Assembly (NCBI GenBank): GCA_018398575.1
Contig: JAGTXZ010000024.1
Span: forward strand, 434,001-498,000
Length of the DNA: 64,000 nt
Reading direction: 5' to 3'
Source of the DNA: Ampelomyces quisqualis
Taxonomy: Eukaryota > Ascomycota > Dothideomycetes > Pleosporales > Phaeosphaeriaceae
Both the position numbers and the translations under genes were made by a program. The notes under the pieces are model-generated. The model made no database searches. It saw only the letters and a program-made list of their open reading frames with translations, and was not told the DNA's origin. Numbering within the stretch: the stretch's first letter is position 1; every line of letters starts with the position of its first letter. Shown here piece by piece: positions 12,467 through 23,650 of this stretch.

Positions 12467-13500
12467 AGAAAAAGGCGTATATCTTCATGCCTTACGAGAC
12501 ACGTGCGTGCGCAGCGCATACCGGAAATGTGGGGTTAAAAGCATGCCAGCTTGTGACATCTTGGAGACGTGAGGGTTCGGCTTGGGAACAGACATGTCAG
12601 CTTGGGCATCTTTTTCCTTTGATCATCTTTCACACTCACATTCCACATGCAATTCAGCGGCGTTTTCCATGGGCGCACCAGTGGCATGCATAGCATGAAC
12701 ATGATGGACGAGGCTCTTTTTCCAGTCTTACTCTACAACCATCATCAAAACGTATTCAGGTACCACGACAATACAAAATCTTCATCTGACACACAAACAT
12801 ACATACATACATACATACATACAAACATGCGCGCTCCCAATATCTATCATCACTACACCCATCTCCCTCGACGCACAAAGCGCACAGCACGCTCCACTGC
12901 GTATCCCAGACAAACGACCTTTCTCACAACGCGCTTTATATCCCCCTATCGCGGCACTCCGTCTCATCCCACACACGCCGCGCCGCGGCTTCTAGCTTAC
13001 CCTTACCCGGCACACGCTCTTCTCAATTGAATGATTTGCCATTTCTTGAAGCTGAGCGAAACTATGGATCAAGACTACGATGAGTGAAAAGACCGGATGA
13101 CTTGTTTCATTCCACGTCAAGGAAATGATGATTAAATACAGTGAGCTAAGAAACTGGTCTGATCGGACGATCCGATGACATAGGGAGCCTCCATTTTTCC
13201 ATGTGACATGCTCGAATATCACGTGTGAAGATGCCGTGATCTCGCTAGTTCACATACGCCGTCACGCGTTTTGATTGGAGCATGTTATGGAGCAGATAGA
13301 GTTGCGTCGTGACGAGTGGACCTGTTGAGAAAAAAAAAAGAGAGAAAAAAAGAAGAAAGAGAAGAAAAAAAAGGAGAGGAGTGTGTGTACATATATCGCT
13401 ACTCGTTGAGTAACTACCTGTGCAGAGAGATTACGGCTAGCGCTGGGGGTAGTAGAGACTACGCTTCCCAATCGACTCATTAGCCTACACGTCCCCAACA
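12467..13500. other. 3' flank with microsatellite and purine tract
   Basis: No gene is supported. The region includes a CATA tetranucleotide run (about 12796-12822) and an A/G-only tract on the plus strand (about 13328-13380). Confidence 0.5.
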
Positions 13501-14275
13501 AAACAAAGTTAACTACTCATCAAGATAATAATCTAGGACAGAGCTACAAATCGTAAGCTATAGTCTCGTTGCACAAGCCAACTACAGTCTCTACAATCAC
13601 TCTCATCAGCCCATCAACTTACCTGCAGGTCGCTGCCCAAACCCCACATCTTCTACTTTCCTCGTCTGCACCTCTACAACCCAAACGATTCTGCCGTAAA
13701 TAGCAGTACACAGTACCGTAGCAAAAGTCTACCTTCCAAGCCGTGCCAAACACTATATAGTCTCTACTTAGAAGCTTATGCAAGTGAAACGTTTGTTTAG
13801 CAGGATAACACTAGATAGAAGAAATAGTAACAAGGAAAGAAAGTAGAGCGCGTTACCTTTACGTAGCGAGAAGTAAGTGTAATAGAAAACAAGCGTGTTA
13901 GATTATAATACTGTTTGTAGGTAGGTAGGCTAGTCTATAGGGTAGCTTAGGCTAGTAGTTACTTAGGCTTGTAGTTTAGCGTAAGAGGTTCTTTAGTAAG
14001 AAGAGGTTTTCTTTAGAGGTTTTGTAGCGCAGGATAGTGTATAGCTTCTTTAAGTAGAAGAGCTTCTTTATACATAGTATATACTACATTACCTTAATAA
14101 GTAGTATTAGTAGCTATAGGTACTTGTTTTACCTTTAGCTCTTAGGAACCTTTTTATTAATAAAACTTTTTATTTTATAAACTTTCTTAATTAAGGATCT
14201 GTAACTATCTCTGTTAGCGTCTTCTGCTGGTAGATGGTGTTAAATTTGCCTAAAACTACCTGCTTCCTTACTCCT
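13501..14275. repeat. AT-rich, RIP-like block
   Basis: The stretch is strikingly rich in TA, TTA and TAG compared with its neighbours and has no coding potential. Its right end (about 14087-14275) is a decayed copy of part of the neighbouring MFS transporter gene. The base composition and the direction of changes in that copy are what repeat-induced point mutation leaves in ascomycetes. The remainder may be other mutated repeat sequence that I cannot identify. Confidence 0.6.
14087..14275 (+). pseudogene. Degenerate inverted copy of MFS transporter exon 3/intron/exon 4 junction
   Basis: The reverse complement of this stretch aligns with about 15270-15457, the part of the MFS gene covering the start of exon 4, the 60-nt intron and the end of exon 3. 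The block around ACACCATC(C/T)ACCAGCAGAAG is nearly identical. The intron also matches (TTAATAAAA..GGT..CCTAAGAG, then CAAGTACCT). By eye about 12 of 18 differences over the best 75 nt are C-to-T or G-to-A in the copy. Since the intron is kept, the copy arose through DNA and not through mRNA. It lies in opposite orientation to the intact gene and cannot encode a transporter. Confidence 0.75.
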
Positions 14276-14509
14276 GCAGCTGGAAGCAATGACTTCAGAC
14301 ACGATGGAAGAAGAGAATTGAAGAGGTGACAAGTTGGGGAATGCAGGAGCAGAGCCGTGGGCCCGTTGATTTCAACGCTCTGGTTTAACATTGTAACTAA
14401 TGGGATGGATATATAAGTCCAAAGCGGTTTACGCAACAAAGCGCTGTACGTGGGAGAAGGAATACATACGCCATGCGGGAGAAGAGGTAGACGGAAGCGA
14501 GCACCAGTA

Positions 14510-16224
14510 TCAAGTGGTGTAAATGAAATCAGGCCTCTTGTCGCCGAGGACCTCGATCTCCGACTCGGTCTTGCCGGTGAGCAGCTCGTCGCGTGCGCCA
14601 GACTTCCTCAGTTTGTTCTCGCGCTTGAGCATGATGTGCATGAAGACGGTTCCGCCGAAAAGGAAGAGCACCATGTATGCGAGGACGATGGCGTGGCCGG
14701 CGTAGTACCTGGGGCCCTGCTTCTTGATGTAGATGTTCGAGGACACGACACCGTTCATGTTGCCCCATCCGACGACGACGCCGACCATGACACCGCGCTT
14801 CAGCGATCCTTCGACGTTGTTGGAGGCCCAGGTGAGGGTGTTGGAGACGGTAGGGTAGATGCCCACGGCGCCGAGGAAAGTTCCTGCGTACTGGACGTGT
14901 ACGTTGGAGGTGGCGAGCAGCATGGCGAAGCCGATGCATCCAATGAAGGAGATGACCATGTTGCAGTATCCACGCCACTTGGTCTTATCGGCGACCCATC
15001 CGACAATGACGGTCACTGTGGCCGCAACAGCGTAGGGAGGAACAGACAAGAGCTGAGCGCGGGTTCCCTTGTATCCCATGCCGAGGAGAATGGTGGGAAG
15101 GAAGAGCGAGAAGCAGTACAACGGGCAAAGACAGCCCATATAGATGACGGCGTATCCCCAGGTCTTCCAGTCAGTCAAGGCAGCGTTGACGTGCCTGCGG
15201 TCAATCTTGCCGACAGTTGCACGGGCCTGGCCATCGGCGCGTAGACGACGCATGGCGCGCAACTTCTCCTCGGGGGTGAGGAAGCGGGCGGTTTCGGGAA
15301 AATCAAACACCATCCACCAGCAGAAGAAGCCAACAAAGACAGTCATAAGTCCTTCTAAAATGAAGATCCATCTAAAGCCACTATTTTAAGTTAATAAAAG
15401 GTTTCCTAAGAGTAGGAGGTGTTGCAAGTACCTGTAGCCACCAATGCCGTCCATCTGGGTGATGGCGGCAGCCAACAGGCCGCCAAAGGACCCAGCCAGG
15501 GCGGCAGCGGAGAAGAACAGCGCAGCACGGAAACCGAGTTCCTGGCGCTTATACCAGCAGCTATAGTAATGTTGGTATAATACTGCGGGCGCTGACAGGT
15601 TGCATACTCACGAGAGGTAGTAGTTGACACCAGGAAAGAGGCCGGCCTCTGCGATACCGAGGAAGAAACGACAGGCATAGAGACCGGCCTTGTTTTGAAC
15701 GACACCCATGAGGGTCATGATGATGCCCCAGCAAAGAATGATGGCGGTGAAGAAGACACGGGGCGACCATCGCTTGATGGCAATGTTGGTGAGCGGCTCG
15801 AACCCGGCATAGGAGATGAAGAAGATGGTAAGAGCGACATTGTAGTCGGAGCCAGACATGCCGAGCTCGGGCTCCATGTTGGCGACACGGGCATTTCCAA
15901 TGTTGGTCCGGTCCAGGAAAGACAAGAGATAGAGCAGCGACAGCCATGGGATGAGCCAGAGGTCCATCTTCCAGACAAGGGCTTTGTCCTGTGCGGGGTT
16001 AGCGTTGCATGGACGAGACGGGAGACTGTCTGTCATACCAGGGCAGCGCGTTCCTCGTCGGTCTTGCCAACATCGGGGTCGGGCAGCTCGCCATCGTAGT
16101 CGCCGGGGCTGCTGATCTGGGAGCTCGAGACGTCGCTGGCAAGCACATTGGACTTTTCGTTGGGGGGGAGGTGTCCGCCGTGGGGCTGGGCAGCCTCAAG
16201 ACCGGACTTGTCGAATGTGGCCAT
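14510..16224 (-). CDS. MFS transporter, anion:cation symporter (Dal5/allantoate permease-like) family
   Basis: The model has four exons (16039-16224, 15612-15988, 15432-15560, 14510-15371; introns 50, 51 and 60 nt) and gives 517 residues. A hydrophilic N-terminus of about 60 residues precedes roughly twelve hydrophobic segments. TM1 contains LSFLDRTNIGNARV, the typical signature of the fungal Dal5 group. Later come CRFFLGIAEAGLFPGVNYYLS, the split CWYKRQELGFRAALFF, and GWVADKTKWRGY, a motif-A-like loop in the second half. Members of this group import carboxylated or amide solutes such as allantoate, nicotinate or pantothenate across the plasma membrane; the substrate cannot be told here. A RIP-damaged inverted fragment of the gene lies 0.25 kb beyond its 3' end. 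Confidence 0.88.
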
Positions 16225-17074
16225 GTTGTGGTTGGGTGGAGTACAAGAGGGGGACGAGGGAGCACACTGCGATGCGGGCAGCCAAGGGTGGGTATGTGTA
16301 CTCCGGGCTGCAGGTGGGTATATGTATTCCGGGCTGAAGTGTCTACATGAACTCCGGGCTGCAAGGGTGTCATCTGGGCAGGCTCCGGACCAGACGGCCC
16401 AGGGGCGTAGGTAATCACTAGGAGCGCCAAAACCCCATGGGGCGGTTGGAGGGAAGTCAACAAGAGCGCGTCCGAGCGTGGCGGGGTGAGGGTGAGATGC
16501 CCCTTGGAGCGTTTATTGGCCGCTGTACCACGTTCCGCACGCAGCAGGGCGCCAGGCTTTGTGTAGTTACCGTGCAGCACTGCCGCCGGCGACAAAGGAA
16601 AACGGCCATGGCCTCGTCGTGCCGGGCCAAGGCCTTGCTTCAGGAAAGCGCTGCGTTGGAGGCCCTTGGCGTTGGCTCGCAGCGATGGAGAAGCGTCGGG
16701 TAAAGGGAAGCCTTGGAGTGAGCACTGGAGTGACTGGACATGGGAAGCCTTGGAGTAAGCACTGGAAAGCCTCTCGACCTGGCCGCCGGATTCGCTGCGA
16801 CTCCACAAACCAAGCCCGAGACTGCGACCAAGATGCGCCGACAGGTGCGCCAGCCGATCAAACATGTGCCGGTCGCGTGGCCAGATGCATCCTGCTTCCG
16901 TCATTAGTCAGCCCGTCTGCGCTATTGAAAGGCGTCCCCGGACCCCAACATGTCAGGGCCTCTGTTGGTCTAGATACGCCGCAATCTATACGGATACCAA
17001 CATGAACACGCTAATCCCCTTCATCATTGCTTCCCTGTACTTGTGCATACACGCCCTTCTCCCCTCGCACGCGT
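16225..17074. other. Intergenic region with short imperfect repeats
   Basis: This is the upstream region of the MFS gene and the 3' flank of the nuclease gene. It contains three imperfect copies of a roughly 26-bp unit ending CTCCGGGCTG or TTCCGGGCTG (about 16283-16362), and a doubled GGGAAGCCTTGGAGT(G/A)AGCACTGGA (about 16699-16769). Open frames here look spurious. Confidence 0.5.
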
Positions 17075-19391
17075 CTATGCGCATACATCTACACGCGCCA
17101 CCGAGGGGTCGTGATCCGACACTTGCGCCGCAAACTCGGGCCACGTATTGACGTGAATGTGTTCGTACTCCAGCTTGGTGGCAAGCGAGTCCGACACAAA
17201 CATATGATCGAGCTGTTGCGCGTTCATATCAAACAGATACGTGTACCGCTCCAGCGAACCAATCTTGTCCGCATCGTCTGCGTCCTTGAGCCCGGAGATG
17301 TCAACGTACTGCTTCAGCGGCTCGACAAACGTAAACTAAGACCCGTTAATGTCTGGCCTAGTCCTGCTGCTCACGTATGACTAACCTCGTTGAAGTCGCC
17401 AGCCGTGATGATGCGCGCATTCTTGTCCTTTGCCACGATGTCCTGCACATTGCGCACTTGTCAGTTTTACTCTGGAAAAAAACCAAGCCCACGTACCTTT
17501 ACGAAATTCGCCGTCAACACGCTCTGGTCGATGCGCTCTTGCACGCCGCCGTTGACCTACATCCCCCGTCCATCGTCAGCCATGGCACATGCGAACCTCA
17601 ATGCGTGCACAAACGTACCGGCGGGCGAGCATCGCCGTGCAAACTACTACTACCTCCCTTGGAACCAAAATGCACATTCACAGTAAAAAACACATGCGCC
17701 TTTCCATCCTTGCTCGGACCGCCAATAACCTCCCACTGCGCAACCAACGGCTTGCGGCTCGCGGTCCACGCTGCGTTGGCAGGATCGATGCGCCCGGGGT
17801 TGTACTTGAGCGCCGGCCCGTCGCCGACTTCGTTTGCGTCGAGCGGGCCGCCGGGATTGGGCTTGTACAGGCGAACAAGCGCAGGATTGTACAAGTACGC
17901 AGTGCGGATATTGCCGCCTGGTTGTCCGCCGTCCTGGTCGTCGACAGGCACCATGTCTGCGAACGCGTATTGCGGGCCTCCCGCGGCGCGGATGGCTGAT
18001 GTGAGGGTCGATAGCGTTAGGTTTGCGGATACAACTGCGCGGGCGGGATTAGTTCTGAGCGTTGTTTTTCGCATACTCTTTCTACCCGGCCACCCGCCCA
18101 ACATGTCCGGATCTGAAAATGCTTTCACATATCGTTGCACAGTAAACCCTGTGCTTTTCGCGGTAATGCGCCAGGAAGCAGCATGCAGGTTTCCAGAGCA
18201 ATGCCGTGTGATGTGACGCGATTACCTCACCCCTTGCAGACCCGCATATCGTACCCTTCTTCATCCTCTTCTTTCCTCCCACGCCACACTCAACAAGCAA
18301 GCAAGCAAGCAAGAACGAAAAAGGAAGAAGAAGAAGAAGAAGAAAAACTCACCACCATCATTCGTAGGCCCATTATCATCCTGCACCTCCTGCACAAAAA
18401 CAACATCCGGACTCTTCAAATACCGCACAATATGCTCCGCCAGCGCCCCATGATGCGTAGAATTCGCCGCTAGATTCTCCACATTATACGCCCCGACCGT
18501 AACGCCCTCACACCCACCCTTGCTCTCCAGCCTCGTCGGCCCGGGCAGTCTAGGACGCTGGCTGCTGCGCACACGAACCGCCGTCGTAGGCAGGATACGG
18601 TAGAATCCAAACGCATAGCTAACGACGCCCGTGACGTCGCTCAGGTCGTCGCCCATTCTCGTGTCGGGCGGGTTTTTGCTGCCGTCCAAGGGGCTCCCGA
18701 GTAAGATGGCTTCGGGGTTTGCGTCGTTTGTCGTCATGGTCAGGCCGTTTCTGGCGTTTTGCCCAGTTAGGCTCCAGTTCCCTGCGACCCACGTGTCGCC
18801 GAAGGGATTCGGCTTTGTGAGCGCGGTGGGGCGGCGGATTGTGACGAGTTCGCCCGTGAGGTGTTCCCAGAAGTCGAGGCCGTAGGTGCGCGGTTGGAGA
18901 GTAGGATTGGCAGTGGAGACGAGGGAGACGTTGTTTGGCACAGCGAATACATTGCCGTTGTCGAGCGAGGAGTATTCCTCCGTCGGGGGAGACAAGGTAT
19001 CTTCCCCGATAACGAGCGGCTGCACAAGGTTTCCTGAGCTGAGTTTGGCGCTGAGAATAGGCCGGTCGAGTTGCGTCAGGTATAAATAGTCCTTGTTGGA
19101 TCGGTACTCTGTCACTCTGCCGCCCAGCACAATCCCGTCGCCGACTGTCAAGTTTGCGCCGAATCCGCGGCCAAACACATATATCGACGTCGAGCATGTG
19201 CCATCTGACGAGGGCGAGGCGTCGCGCAGCCATATTCCATCCGGCCCTTTTGCTGTCACTACACCGGAAATATTTGCCACTGTTTGGCCGTTGTATGGCG
19301 AGAGGAACTTGGGGCCGTTGAGTTGCTGGATCGACAGGGCGGATGCAGTGGTGGCCGCGAGGGCGAGGACGCAGACGAGTGTCGACGCCAT
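17075..19391 (-). CDS. Secreted endonuclease/exonuclease/phosphatase-family protein (extracellular nuclease-like)
   Basis: The model has five exons (18353-19391, 17619-18034, 17497-17556, 17386-17442, 17075-17335) and gives 610 residues. It starts with a signal peptide (hydrophobic core VCVLALAATTASA). The N-terminal third has an OB-like pattern (ISGVVTAKGPDGIWLRD, VGDGIVLGGRVTEY) like that preceding the catalytic domain in ExeM-type extracellular nucleases. The EEP catalytic domain follows: VGAYNVENLA, VVFVQEVQD, a GDFNE motif at the end of exon 4, and SDHDPSVARV near the C-terminus, which supply the Asn, Glu, Asp and His residues of the family. It probably degrades extracellular DNA or RNA; a phosphatase role cannot be excluded. 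Intron 1 is unusually long (318 nt) and holds a GAA-rich microsatellite; the other introns are 50-62 nt. A longer upstream in-frame stretch exists, but the signal peptide supports this ATG. Confidence 0.85.
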
Positions 19392-20038
19392 GGTTGCAAC
19401 GGGACGAATCGATCGAGCTGCCGACCTCTGGCCCTGTCGGTGTAGGGGTGGATGTCTTATACCCAACCCCATTTTCGTTCGCCTTCCTAATCTTCAGATG
19501 CAAATCCGTCCTATCCACTTAAACACTACTTACCCCTAGTACCTACACAGCTATACACCCGTACACACCCACAAATTTACCTATCACAATCTTTCCTCTT
19601 CATACCTCCATCTTGGCCGTGTCTTGGCAATCTACACAAGCTCTCGTCGCTATTGGTCGCGAGGCCCGACGCGTCCCTGACTAGTCGAATGAGGAAGGTC
19701 CTAGTCCAGAAGCTGGGAAGATGCGGCGACGGCGATGACCGGTGGTCGTGATAAGGCACGAATGGATGGGAAGGCTGGATGCACGTGTGGGTGCGGGATA
19801 CATATGTGGCGGGTGGCGGGTGAGTTGTAGATGGGCGAACTGGAAAAGAGTACGTGGGCTTGGCGGGAAAAGACGGTTTGAGCAGCGTCGTAATACTTCG
19901 TAGCATGTGATTAAGCTGGAGAATTTGACACCAGGTCTAGCAACACCTATTCCTGCCCCGAATTCATATACCAAATGAATCACCATCACCCACTCACAGC
20001 ACCTCCTGCCCCGAATTCATATACAAAATGAATCACCA
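19392..20038. other. Intergenic region ending in tandem repeat
   Basis: Between the nuclease start and the end of the next minus-strand gene no coding frame is supported. The right end lies in a 53-bp tandem duplication. Confidence 0.45.
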
Positions 20039-20061
20039 TCACCCACTCACAGCACCTCCTG
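19951..20061. repeat. 53-bp tandem duplication
   Basis: Two copies beginning TCCTGCCCCGAATTCATATA start at 19951 and 20004, and a partial third start is at 20057. The copies differ at a single base (CCAAATG versus CAAAATG). The second copy contains the end of the minus-strand frame that stops at 20039, so that protein's last residues are repeat-derived. Confidence 0.85.
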
Positions 20062-22303
20062 CCCCAGACCCCTTCCGATCATCGTCTCCCCTCCAATCCC
20101 ACGACCCATGCCTATTGTCTCCTCCCCTCTTCTCCCAAGACCATTTTCTATCCCCACTACTCTTTCGACTCCAAATCGAATCGTACCTATTCCGGAACCC
20201 CTCATCCGCATATTCATCTTGCGCATCTACATCTGAGTTGTGACGTTTCCTGCTTGTTGTTGCCATGGCCTGCGGCTCTTGCTCGCTGTGGGCACTAACG
20301 CCTGGTTGCTGATGCCGCGTTTGTGGTCGTCGTGGAATAGCTGCTCGATGAGGATCAACGTGAAGCGAAGACGATCTGCTTCTGGGTAGTTGGATTGAAT
20401 TCGACCTGGAACCGGATGCTCTTACGACAGGGGGCGTGTGGGCAGACGGACGGATCGGGCGCGGATGGATCAGCTGTGAAGGAGGGTCGGGACGAGTGTC
20501 TAGCACAATGTCATTGGTATGAGGCAGAGGTAGTCTGTTGACGTGGACGAACCAAATGGCCCACGGGCATCGTCCATGTCCACATCAGCATCTGCGATTG
20601 GTGAGACTGCGGCATTTTCTCTTTGCATCTCCTCAATTTCGCGTTGCCTCACGGCATTGCCTGTACCTTGTCAGTCCTAGCTCGAAATGCTTGCATCAAT
20701 TTTGAAGTATCGCACCTTGCCAGAACGCAGGACTTGCAAACCTCGATTGAGGGACCACGCCACCCTCATCCAATTGATCACCCACAACCTGTAGACGCTC
20801 AGTGAGGTGCGCCAAGTTGCCTAAAGTCTCTCCTGCATCGTTGGACAGTGCAGGTGATGGGTTGGGGTCCAGAGGGCTTCCAGTGGCGCGTAGATGACCA
20901 GGAGCACGTGGAAGTGGTGACGACACAGCTGACGGGACAGTCGAAGTGGGTAAAGAATATGTGCGTGATGGTGGCATCAGTGTCCAGAGTCTGTTGCTGC
21001 TGGCTGGCTGGTCGTCTGCAATGGTTTCGCCCTCGTCGACAGCCTGATTCCCAATTACTGAATCACTCCCGGTTGTTGTTTCGTCATCGACTGCTGTATC
21101 ATTCTCAGCTACAGCTTCGTCCTCGACAATAGATTTGCCCTTGACGACATCTTTGTTCCCGACAGCAGCCTTGCCCTTAACCGCAGAGTTGTTCTCGTCG
21201 ACAGTAGCGGGCTTGTCAACGGTATCACGCTCGTCGACAGGGTCGTGTTCCTCGACAGCCTGATCCTCAATTCCAGAAACGTTCCCACCAGCGCTCTCAC
21301 TCCCAACAACGTCGTCTCCATCATCACCCGAAGCATCATCCAGCCCATGTTCTCCCTCTTGCACATTGTCCATCTCACCAAATTTCGTGTTAATACGCGC
21401 CATCATGATTACAGGATCCAGCCGGGGCATCATCACATCCATCTCAAATCTGTAGAACCATTTGAATAATTTCAGTACCTCTGGATAAGGACGCATCCGT
21501 CGGAAAACGTCAGGCGGGAAGTACTTGTCAGTCACCGCTGGTTTCTTCATAATCTCGGCTCTTTGATATGGTAGTTTTGCAATGTCATCAAACAGCTCCG
21601 TCTCGGCCTGGTTGAAGATGTTGACAAATTCTTCTGGAATAGTCGGGAGACCGGAGTCGCTCAAGTCTTTGTCTAAGTCTGAGTCTGAATCATCGTCTTC
21701 GTCTTCATCACTCTCTGATCCAGAATGTTTTGATTCCGAGGAACCGACGTCTGGAATGGAAGCTGTCCGGTAGAGCGAGAACTTCGATTCGACGCTCGCC
21801 ATTCCGCTATGAACATTGCGCGGCTGCGGACACAACATTAGTTCTGCGAGTCTCTCGGTCACCTCCTTTGCATTGGCATCGATAGCCAGATATTCCTTGG
21901 AAGGCGTGAAAGGTGGGAACTCGGGAGACGATGGCTCGCTCTTGGTGACTTGCTCTTCTTCTGATTGCTGAGTGTTGTCCAGGTTGCTGAAGATTTCTCT
22001 TGCCCTGCATCGGTCTAGCGAGAGATCCTGCGCGTACAGATCGTCGTGGTCGCTTTCGTCTGATGCAGTTTCAACGTTCGAGATCCCATCACTGAGTTCG
22101 TCATTGTCGGTATCTTCCGCCTCAGGTGAGCTGTTCGCCGAGAACTGGCGAGCGCTTGGGGTAGGAGAGTTGATCAAGGTCGTGCTGTCCTCGTGCGTGC
22201 TGCCTTCCTATGGGCTTCTATCACCCGAGCTCTCGCTGTGATGCTCCTCTACTTGGCCCTGTGCGTCGCCTGAACCTTGCCCAAGACCGTCTCGGGAGGT
22301 CAT
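20039..22303 (-). CDS. Acidic, Asp/Glu/Ser-rich hypothetical protein
   Basis: The best model has four exons (22253-22303, 20716-22207, 20565-20660, 20039-20499) and gives 699 residues. The central exon is a continuous frame of about 500 codons. It shows Asp/Ser-rich acidic blocks, one ordered segment (PTIPEEFVNIFNQAETELFDDIAKL, then FPPDVFRRMRPYPEV and FKWFYRFEMD, described in parts) and a degenerate Val/Asp/Glu repeat region. The last exon is basic with RSRSSS and Arg/Gly/Asp-rich stretches. Introns 1 and 3 have weak donors (GTAGAG, GTGGGC), and their acceptor AG is the in-frame TAG that would otherwise stop translation. All exon phases fit, but an alternative is a decaying gene with one nonsense change and one frameshift. 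No family is recognised; a nuclear role is only a guess. Confidence 0.5.
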
Positions 22304-22340
22304 CTTTTGCTAGGCACCTTCTGCACTGCTCTCTAAGCTA

Positions 22341-22403
22341 ATGCGTTTTGAGTGACTCTCGCGAGATGCGTTTCGAGTGACTCTCGCGAGATGCGTTCTG
22401 AGA
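22341..22403. repeat. 25-bp tandem repeat containing palindrome TCTCGCGAGA
   Basis: Units begin with ATGCGTT at 22341, 22366 and 22391. Each spacer carries the perfect 10-bp palindrome TCTCGCGAGA. The array sits just upstream of the acidic protein gene start (22303, minus strand), in its leader or promoter. Confidence 0.8.
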
Positions 22404-23650
22404 TCCAGGACACAGCGTATGGCCAAGTGCGGCAAGAGATAGCTATGCGGTGAGCTTGAGTCAGAAGCTCGCCTTGCCGTAGAGACGTACAGCAAACGAA
22501 GGGCGACCGGATATACCTTCTGGTAGCAATAATGATTGTCAGTGTGTCGTGACCGCTGAAGTGTAAGAGAGAGGCTCGGGTAGTTGTGATGAGCGCTTGG
22601 TACCGTTTCCAGGCGTGGGCGTGGCTTCCTCTGTCAACAATATACCGCCACCCCTAGTCATGGCAAGCACGTTGGGAACCATTGCATTAGGGTCAGCGAG
22701 ACTTTTTAGAATCCCAAGGACAGGGTGGTCGCGATTGGCAGCGCGATTGATCCTGTCACATACAGCGTCTGGTCAGTGTCAAGACTCTACTTCGAAGAGC
22801 CCAGGAGGACCTGAGAGGCCAGGCTTCGATACGAGTGATGAAGCATGCCTACCAGGCCTAGCAATAATAATTCGTCATCAGACCGGCAGACCGCAGGCTA
22901 CAGTTTTGAAGCCGCCTGTCTACCCTCGACATGTATTCCAACGTCATTTGAGAAGAGATGATGCACTGCAGAGCACACGAACTTGTTAGCAAGCTAGAAG
23001 CCAACTCCTAGCCCGCTGAATCACTGCTCGGCCTAGCATGACTGCCTTTCATCGTGACATCCTAGAGCCTACCATCAGCGCATCAAAACAGCTACCTCAC
23101 ATAACAAGTCCAACCACGAAGTAATGTACGAGCAAAAACTATCATCCGACTCCCCAGGGTGTCAAGGGGCCAGCAGTTGAATGTCGTCACTGAATTCGCT
23201 CTTCCAACGTTCCGTTAAGAGTATCTCGTATGAAGAAACAAGACTCCTACAGGCTCAAAGGCCTGCATCGTTGGTGATCAAAAGTGGTAGGCGTGCATGG
23301 GGCTACTCTCAATCAAAAAGAAGGGTAACGTATGAGAGGAAAGGATAAAGGAACACGGATAGCAACTCAATTGCTTGATGGAGGTCAAATCGCTCTGCAA
23401 GAGCTTCAACTCACCAGTATGGATGGTGAGCCATACAAAGGTATCTTCTCGAGCGGTCGTACAAGTCATTTCATGCCCATACGTACCCGTGGCGAATACA
23501 AGGCTGTCAATGTGCCAGCTTTTCCCCCTACGCCTAGAAGTCATCCATCCTCAGATGACTACGAACGCCAATATCCGTTCAATGCTAGTGGATGCAACCA
23601 AAACGCCGTGCTTAGGGCACAAATCAAGTGGCCTGTTACATGATTCCATC
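22404..23650. other. Intergenic region, no gene recognised
   Basis: Between two minus-strand genes. Open frames on both strands have no coding character. It holds the upstream region of the acidic protein gene and the 3' flank of the PRPP synthetase gene. Confidence 0.5.

Noticed and set aside
14529..14978. 149-codon minus-strand frame, His/Arg-rich
   Set aside because: It is an out-of-frame shadow of MFS exon 4.
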